Positions 58,808 through 64,000 of a stretch of 64,000 nucleotides of DNA are shown here, one piece after another. Under the pieces are notes generated by a model. That model did not search any database and was not told the DNA's origin. It saw only the letters and a list, made by a program, of their open reading frames with translations. The position numbers were made by a program, and so were the translations under genes. How positions within the stretch are numbered: position 1 is the first letter of the stretch; the number at the start of each line of letters is the position of its first letter. Source of the stretch: Micromonospora sonchi (lineage in GTDB: Bacteria; Actinomycetota; Actinomycetes; Mycobacteriales; Micromonosporaceae); assembly GCF_014646235.1 (NCBI RefSeq), contig NZ_BMNB01000031.1, positions 17,747-81,746 on the forward strand, written 5' to 3'.

Positions 58808-59357
58808 GATAGATCTCGTGGTGCCGGCCGGTCATGCGCAACCCGTGCGCGGGAATGAACTCGTCGTGCAGCCGCGCGAGGACGTCCGCCTCGTCGTCGA
58901 AGGAGCCGATGTGCAGTGTCTGCACACACCGTCCCTCGGAGAGGGGCTCCAAGCGGACATCGTCGAGGCGTACCGGGGGATTCTTCGCCCCGGCCTGCTC
59001 GACGGCCTTCGCGTACACGGCCTGGTCGATCCAGTCGGGAACCATGAGCATCAGGGTCCAGTACCAGCTTGACTTGTCCCGGGCCGTGGTGAAGGAGTTC
59101 ATCTCCTCGGCCCACCACAGGCCCTCCAGCGGCGGGACGACGTAGTCGCGCCCGAGGTCGCGCTTGCTGGCGAACTTCAGCTTGTACGCCACGGGGTAGA
59201 GCGCCTCGACCGCCGCTGCGAAGGCCGGCGAGACATTGGGGTCGCCCTGCCCATCGATCATCAGGTACCGCAGGTCGGGCACGTCCACGACCCGGAACTT
59301 GCCATGTTGTGCCCGGTAGGAGTCGAGCGTCTTCTTGAAGTCAGTTTTGTCGATCAC
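58692..59357 (-). CDS. GyrI-like small-molecule-binding protein
   Basis: A 221-residue protein with a GyrI-like/SOUL-type effector domain and no DNA-binding part: 'FRVVDVPDLRYLMIDGQGDP', 'SPAFAAAVEALYPVAYKLKF', 'YVVPPLEGLWWAEEM', 'RLHDEFIPAHGLRMTGRHHE'. Such stand-alone proteins bind or hydrolyse small hydrophobic or cationic compounds and can give drug resistance. The start is GTG 59357. The last 116 bases overlap the 3' end of the megasynthase on the opposite strand, so the two convergent transcripts overlap. A role in self-protection against the megasynthase product is possible but unproven. Confidence 0.88.
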   Translation of the reverse strand: MIDKTDFKKTLDSYRAQHGKFRVVDVPDLRYLMIDGQGDPNVSPAFAAAVEALYPVAYKLKFASKRDLGRDYVVPPLEGLWWAEEMNSFTTARDKSSWYWTLMLMVPDWIDQAVYAKAVEQAGAKNPPVRLDDVRLEPLSEGRCVQTLHIGSFDDEADVLARLHDEFIPAHGLRMTGRHHEIYLSDFRRVAPEKRRTILRQPVTAAGPGRSGGAAGAGERR

Positions 59358-59494
59358 TGGCTAACGCTGTCATATCGGTGGTGGCGATGCGGAGGGCAGA
59401 CCAACGCGATATCCCATGGGTCGGACGACGCCAACAGCCGTCACGGCACGATCCGGCTCACCGAACGGCTGCCGCTGGCTCGTCATTTTCCGAG

Positions 59495-59508
59495 AACTTC
59501 CGGAAGTT
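59495..59508. promoter_or_regulatory. Perfect 14-bp palindrome upstream of the GH10 gene
   Basis: AACTTCCGGAAGTT is fully symmetric and lies 108 bases before the GH10 start. Eleven of its bases recur as AACTTCCGGAA in the GH11/megasynthase intergenic region. A shared regulator of the two xylanases is the simplest inference. Confidence 0.55.
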
Positions 59509-59615
59509 GTGGTCACGATGATCAGTTCGGCATAACATGCACGCGCTTGGATCCGTCCAGGGAAGCCCGTGTCAGGGGCTCCCACCACCGTCCAACCTGC
59601 ACAAAGGGACCACCG

Positions 59616-62600
59616 ATGCGTTTCTGGAACCTGTCCCGTCGATCACGACACCGATCGCGCGCCCTCGCCGCACTCTGTTCGACCGCGCTCGTCGCGGCCG
59701 TCGCCGCCGCACCCGCCCCGGCCGCCGCCGCGGAGGTCGTGCTCGCCAACGACTTCGAGTCCGGCTCGTACGCCCCGTGGGGGCAGCGCGGCGACGTGAC
59801 CCTCGCCATCGCCGACGAGGGCCACGAGAGCGACAACAGCCTGTCGGTCACCGGCCGGACCGCCAACTGGCAGGGCCCGGCGACCAGCGCGACCGCACTG
59901 TTCAAGCCCGGTACCCCCTACACGGTCAGCGCCTGGGTGAAACTTCCGGCCGGCACCGAGGGCACCGCCGGCGTGCACTTCACCGTCGAGGCGACCCCGG
60001 CCGGCGGCGGTGACAACACCTACACCTGGATCGGTGGCAACGTCCCCACCACCGCCGACGGCTGGGTGCGGATCGGCGGCGACTACACGCTGCCCACCGG
60101 ACTCAGCGCCGCCACCCTCTACGTCGAGGCGGAGGGGAACACTCCGTTCCTCCTCGACGACGTCCTGATCACCGCGCCGGACGGCAGCGGCGGGAACGGG
60201 CCGCAGCCGGGCACCGTGGTCATCGACACCGACTTCGAGGACGGGCTGGACGGCTGGGGTCCGCGCGACAGCGGACCGGGGGCCCCGAGGGTCACGCTCA
60301 CCGACGTCGCGCACGGCGGTACGTCCGCGGCGCTGGTCACCGACCGGGTCAACCAGGGCGCCGGCCTGGGCCGCGACGTGACCGGCCTGTTCGAGGCGGG
60401 AGTGACCTACGAGGTCGACGCCTGGCTGCGGTTCGCCGAAGGCCAGCCCAGCGACCAGATCTGGCTCAGCCTGGCCAGCACCAGCGGCGGCAGCCAGTCG
60501 TTCAGCACCCTGGCCCAGTTCGAGACGATCACCAACTCCGGGTGGACGCAGGTGAGTAGCCGCTTCACCATGCCGGCGGCGGACGACGCGCTGCTCTACT
60601 TCGAAACCCGCTGGGAGGGCGCGGACGTAGCCGGCAACACCAGTGACTTCCTCGTCGACGACATCGTCGTTCGCGTGCCCGAGCCCCCGGTCATCGAGGA
60701 CCTCACCGGCATCCACGAGACCACCGACTTCCCGGTCGGCGTGGCGATCGACAGCCGGGAGATCGTCGGCGGCGCCGCCGAGTTGCTGACCCGGCACTTC
60801 AACCAGATCACGCCGGAAAACCACATGAAGCCCGAGGCCTGGTACGACGACGAGGGCACCTTCCGCCCGCACGACCAGGCGCTGGCCATGATGGACTTCG
60901 CCCGCGACAACGACCTGCGCGTCTACGGCCACGTACTGGTCTGGCACAGCCAGACCCCGGACTGGTTCTTCCAGGACGCCGCCGGGCAGCCGCTGACCAC
61001 GTCGGCGGCCCACCAGCAGCTGCTGCGCGAGCGGTTGCGGACGCACATCTTCGCCGTCGCCGAGTCGCTGAGTCAGCGGTACGGCAAGTTCGGCTCCGCC
61101 ACCAACCCGCTGCACGCCTTCGACGCGGTCAACGAGGTGGTCAGCGACAGCGGCGAGTACGCCGACGGTCTGCGCCGCAGCGAGTGGTACCGGATCCTCG
61201 GCGAGAGCTTCATCGACCTGACGTTCTCCTACGCCGACGAGGCGTTCAACGACGTCCACGCGGTCGAGGGCACCGACCCGGTCGCCCTGTTCATCAACGA
61301 CTACAACACCGAGCAGAGCGGCAAGCTGGCCCGCTACCGGGCGCTGGTGCAGCGCCTGATCGCGCGCGGCGTGCCGATCGACGGGGTGGGTCACCAGTTC
61401 CACGTCTCGCTGGCCACGCCGGTCAGCAGCCTGGAGGCCGCGCTGGAGGCGTTCGCGAACCTGCCGGTCACCCAGGCCGTCACCGAACTCGACGTCACCA
61501 CCGGCACTCCGGTGACCCAGGCGAAGCTGATCGACCAGGCCTACTACTACCGGGACGCCTTCCGGATCTTCCGGGCACACAGCGACCACCTGCTGGCCGT
61601 CACGGTCTGGGGGCTCACCGACGGACGCTCGTGGCGCTCCGGCAACGGCGCCCCGCTGCTGTTCGACGACAGCCTGCGGGCCAAGCCCGCCTACCACGGG
61701 GCGGTGGACGGGAAACTGCCCGCCCGGCTGCGTACCGCCAACGTCTTCGCCGGTGACGTGGCCCTCAGCGCCGCCGCGCCGAAGGACCTGACCTGGCGCA
61801 AGCTGCCGCTGCACCCGGTGGAGGACAAGGCGGAATTCCAGCTGCGCTGGGCGCCGGACCACCTCACCGCGTACGTCACGGTCGACGACGCCACGGCCTC
61901 CGGCAAGGACGGGGTCAGCTTCGTCCTCGGCGACAAGACCTACCAGGTCAACCGTAAGGGCAAGGGTGACGTGCCGGCCGTGGTGGCCACCCGGGACGGC
62001 GGCTACCACCTGGTCGCGCACCTGCCGCTGGCCGGCGCCGCCCAGGGCGACACGCTCACCCTGGACGTACGGGTCGACGACAGCGGCGCCACGTCGGGCT
62101 GGAACACCCCGGGGGCGGTGGGCACCCTCACTCTGGTGGAGGAGCTGTCGTACCTGGAGGTGCGGCAGGCCGGCACCGCGCCGGTGATCGACGGCACGGT
62201 GGACGCGGTGTGGGCCCAGGCGGGCGTGGTGACCACGGCCAAGCAGGTCTCCGGCACCGACGGCGCGACCGCGAACGTCCGCACCCTCTGGCGGGGCCAG
62301 ACGCTCTACGTGCTGGCCGAGGTCACCGACCCGGTGGTGGACGTCTCCGGCTCCGACCCGTGGACGCAGGACTCGATCGAGATCTACGTCGACGCCGGCA
62401 ACGCCAAGAACGGCAGCTTCCGCTACGACGACACCCAGATCCGGATCAACGCCGACAACCGCGTGTCGTTCGGCACCGGTGACGAGGCGTTCCAGGCGGG
62501 CCGGCTCAACAGCGCGACCGTACGCACCGCGACGGGCTACACCATCGAGGCGGCGATCAGCCTGCTCGAGTATGGCGGCCTGGACACCTTCCACGGCCTG

Positions 62601-62990
62601 GACTTCCAGGTCAACGACGCGTCGAACGGCGCCCGTACGTCGATCCGCAACTGGGCCGAGCAGGAGGGCGCGGGCTACCAGAGCACCGCCCGCTGGGGCG
62701 TGGGCCGGCTGGTTGCCGGTTCCAACGTGGAGGTCACGCTGACCAGGTTCGCCCGGTGGAACTCCGACAGCGGCGGTGGCTACTGCTCGACCATCACCGC
62801 CACCAACACCGGCGACAAGACCGCCGAGTGGAGCGCTGTGGTGAGCCTCGAGGGCGACATCTACGACGCGTGGAACTTCAAGCGGGAACGCCTGGACGAC
62901 GGCAGTTACCGGATCCGGGGCGTGGACTGGAACAAGACCCTGGCACCCGGCGCCAGCACCTTCAGCATCGGGTACTGCGCGAACCTGTAA
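59616..62990 (+). CDS. Large modular secreted GH10 endo-xylanase
   Basis: An 1,124-residue multidomain xylanase. ATG 59616 follows AAAGGGA. After the signal peptide (RALAALCSTALVAAVAAA, cleavage near AAA-EV) come two CBM4_9/CBM22-type modules (about 40-190, starting VVLANDFESGSYAPWGQ, and 200-360, starting VIDTDFEDGLDGWGPR). The GH10 barrel follows (about 365-705) with acid/base Glu507 (DAVNEVVSD) and nucleophile Glu624 (VTELDVTTG). Two CBM9-like segments come next (about 710-840 and 845-1025, the second with 'APVIDGTVDAVWAQA'). A CBM2-like tail (about 1030-1124, two Cys) ends the protein. Architecture is that of cell-associated or secreted xylanases acting on complex cell walls. Confidence 0.95.
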   Translation: MRFWNLSRRSRHRSRALAALCSTALVAAVAAAPAPAAAAEVVLANDFESGSYAPWGQRGDVTLAIADEGHESDNSLSVTGRTANWQGPATSATALFKPGTPYTVSAWVKLPAGTEGTAGVHFTVEATPAGGGDNTYTWIGGNVPTTADGWVRIGGDYTLPTGLSAATLYVEAEGNTPFLLDDVLITAPDGSGGNGPQPGTVVIDTDFEDGLDGWGPRDSGPGAPRVTLTDVAHGGTSAALVTDRVNQGAGLGRDVTGLFEAGVTYEVDAWLRFAEGQPSDQIWLSLASTSGGSQSFSTLAQFETITNSGWTQVSSRFTMPAADDALLYFETRWEGADVAGNTSDFLVDDIVVRVPEPPVIEDLTGIHETTDFPVGVAIDSREIVGGAAELLTRHFNQITPENHMKPEAWYDDEGTFRPHDQALAMMDFARDNDLRVYGHVLVWHSQTPDWFFQDAAGQPLTTSAAHQQLLRERLRTHIFAVAESLSQRYGKFGSATNPLHAFDAVNEVVSDSGEYADGLRRSEWYRILGESFIDLTFSYADEAFNDVHAVEGTDPVALFINDYNTEQSGKLARYRALVQRLIARGVPIDGVGHQFHVSLATPVSSLEAALEAFANLPVTQAVTELDVTTGTPVTQAKLIDQAYYYRDAFRIFRAHSDHLLAVTVWGLTDGRSWRSGNGAPLLFDDSLRAKPAYHGAVDGKLPARLRTANVFAGDVALSAAAPKDLTWRKLPLHPVEDKAEFQLRWAPDHLTAYVTVDDATASGKDGVSFVLGDKTYQVNRKGKGDVPAVVATRDGGYHLVAHLPLAGAAQGDTLTLDVRVDDSGATSGWNTPGAVGTLTLVEELSYLEVRQAGTAPVIDGTVDAVWAQAGVVTTAKQVSGTDGATANVRTLWRGQTLYVLAEVTDPVVDVSGSDPWTQDSIEIYVDAGNAKNGSFRYDDTQIRINADNRVSFGTGDEAFQAGRLNSATVRTATGYTIEAAISLLEYGGLDTFHGLDFQVNDASNGARTSIRNWAEQEGAGYQSTARWGVGRLVAGSNVEVTLTRFARWNSDSGGGYCSTITATNTGDKTAEWSAVVSLEGDIYDAWNFKRERLDDGSYRIRGVDWNKTLAPGASTFSIGYCANL

Positions 62991-63000
62991 CACGGATGAC

Positions 63001-63028
63001 GGTGGCGGTCACCACGGTGATCGCCACC
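63001..63028. terminator. Terminator hairpin after the GH10 gene
   Basis: GGTGGCGGTCACC (63001-63013) pairs with 63016-63028 with one G-U position and a very short loop. It begins 11 bases after the GH10 stop and lies before a convergent gene. Confidence 0.65.
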
Positions 63029-63057
63029 GGCATTCCTCAGGCCGCCGAACGCCAGCA

Positions 63058-64000
63058 CTAGTATCGGTCTGGACAACTGCTCACGGTCGGCGCCCTGTGG
63101 CAGGGGAACGGTTGCGTGGGCAGCGGCGCTGAGATGTACATCCAGTACTGCGCCGGATTCCGCGGCCGGGCCTCTGCGAAAAACGGCTTGCCGCCGTCGT
63201 TCAGGATGAGGGTCCCGCCGCCTTCCTCGGTGGAATCGTGGTAGGTAGCTTCGATCTCCCACGCGCACGATTTGTCTTCGACCAGCGCCTCGACACGCAG
63301 CCCGCCGGGAGACATGCCGCCGCCGAGGTCTATTTTTCGCTCATTGAAGTACCGCCGCCCGTACTTCTCAGGCTCGTCGCTGTCGCTCATGTACGGGACG
63401 GGTTTGTCGGCGGCGAGATCGAAACTCACCCCTTCGTACTCTCCCTGGCTGTCAGGCGCGAAGTCGACAACGGTCTGGGCCGTCGACGCCTGGCACACGA
63501 CATTCACCGCGCGCATGTCGACGATCGACATCTGCGCCGTCCGGTCACTGACGATGTTCATCGTGAAGACCGTGGCGTCTTGCGCAGTCGATCGGTAGTC
63601 GCCTGGCATGTAAGAAGATCCTGCTGACGGGTACCACACGCGGCGCGCGCCGAGCGGTTCCATGAAGTCCCAGAGGGCCTCGGGACGTGTCGACTGAAGG
63701 ATCTCCTGCTCACCCTCGGTGAGTGGTCGGTCCAGGATGACCCGGAAAGACGGAGCTACGTCCTCGTCGTACCTGATAGCGGCCGCAAACGGCTTCCTGC
63801 TCCGATCGTTCTGCTGTCGCGCGTCCTCTTCCGCTGCCACCCGCCTACTCGCGGTGAGAATGTCGGTGATCAGCCTCGATTCGTCAGAGAGTTTTGATCC
63901 CTGCTTGACGGTTTCGGCTTGACCGTTTTGTCTGCCTGTGGTGGGTGTGGGTTGGTCGCGTGTCGCTGCGGGTGCGCCGGTTCTCCGCGTCCGGGGCTGT
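63058..64000 (-). CDS. Partial gene for a hypothetical protein with Thr/Pro-rich N-terminal linker (start beyond window)
   Basis: The readable domain spans 63058 to about 63840 and starts from GTG 63840 if only the window is considered. However, the frame stays open without a stop through to base 64000 and contains no other good start. The upstream part encodes 'GAPAATRDQPTPTTGRQNGQ' and a charged helix, as in a linker after a signal peptide or membrane anchor. I therefore think the true start lies outside. The visible domain has strands, two lone Cys and a C-terminal 'PTQPFPCHRAP' segment; it resembles DUF3558-like or other extracytoplasmic actinobacterial domains only vaguely. Function is unknown. 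Confidence 0.6.
   Translation of the reverse strand, partial: QPRTRRTGAPAATRDQPTPTTGRQNGQAETVKQGSKLSDESRLITDILTASRRVAAEEDARQQNDRSRKPFAAAIRYDEDVAPSFRVILDRPLTEGEQEILQSTRPEALWDFMEPLGARRVWYPSAGSSYMPGDYRSTAQDATVFTMNIVSDRTAQMSIVDMRAVNVVCQASTAQTVVDFAPDSQGEYEGVSFDLAADKPVPYMSDSDEPEKYGRRYFNERKIDLGGGMSPGGLRVEALVEDKSCAWEIEATYHDSTEEGGGTLILNDGGKPFFAEARPRNPAQYWMYISAPLPTQPFPCHRAPTVSSCPDRY

Noticed and set aside
59643..62993. 1,116-residue open frame antisense to the GH10 gene
   Set aside because: Shadow of a GC-rich coding strand; no signal peptide, motif or ribosome site fits it.

Overview
The window is GC-rich actinomycete chromosome, most likely from the Micromonosporaceae (a Micromonospora-like organism). 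Supporting this are the strong third-position GC bias, frequent GTG starts, a pair of small proteins at 211-860 that I recall as common in that family, a DUF574-type SAM methyltransferase, a DUF5753 regulator remnant, and many promoters whose -10 box sits 6-8 nt before the start codon (leaderless mRNAs). No rRNA, tRNA or CRISPR array was seen. The window has no phage and no transposase. One 489-bp element with 18-bp terminal inverted repeats looks like a non-autonomous transposon.

Layout. 1-2000: small genes (HTH fragment, two small conserved proteins, a membrane protein, an MmcQ/YjbR protein). 2093-4125: secreted GH43-CBM6-CBM4_9 arabinoxylan arabinofuranohydrolase with LacI-type operators. 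4176-12664: housekeeping and secreted genes (second MmcQ protein, lipoprotein, LVIVD protein, DUF305 protein, DinB protein, Xaa-Pro peptidase, tandem GNAT). 13016-14789: ABC-F protein preceded by a leader peptide and hairpins that look like an attenuator. 14903-20137: PucR regulator divergent from a fused class II aldolase/class III aminotransferase and an FGGY kinase, a possible uncharacterised sugar pathway. 20352-23368: polytopic membrane protein plus GT2 glycosyltransferase. 23388-26975: GH43-AbfB arabinofuranosidase, then a CBM2-linked GH5-like protein that has lost its catalytic residues and 3' end. 27196-32900: regulators (WYL, PadR), VOC proteins and two gene remnants. 32967-36950: GH51 arabinofuranosidase, then a DrrAB-type ABC exporter with its MerR regulator. 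37046-40274: small membrane proteins, the inverted-repeat element, a YCII protein and a methyltransferase. 40652-45494: secreted protein and a three-gene oligosaccharide ABC importer under a xylO/ROK-like operator. 45506-62990: GH11 xylanase, a 3,939-residue hybrid PKS-NRPS, a GyrI-like protein and a large modular GH10 xylanase. 63058-64000: a secreted-type protein running off the edge.

How the genes fit together. A dispersed arabinoxylan-degrading set (GH43, GH43-AbfB, GH51, GH11, GH10) and a binding-protein-dependent importer form the main physiological theme. LacI-type sites precede both GH43 genes, a weaker one overlaps the GH51 promoter, and a different palindrome (AACTTCCGGAAGTT) lies upstream of GH10 and, imperfectly, of GH11. 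Between the two xylanases sits the most unusual locus: a single-protein assembly line read as FAAL-ACP-KS-(dead AT)-KR-ACP-C-A-PCP-C-reductase. Its C-terminal domain resembles cyanobacterial acyl-ACP reductase rather than a thioesterase or the usual NRPS reductase. It would start from a free fatty acid, extend it once with an extender acyl group supplied in trans, add one amino acid, and possibly release the product reductively.
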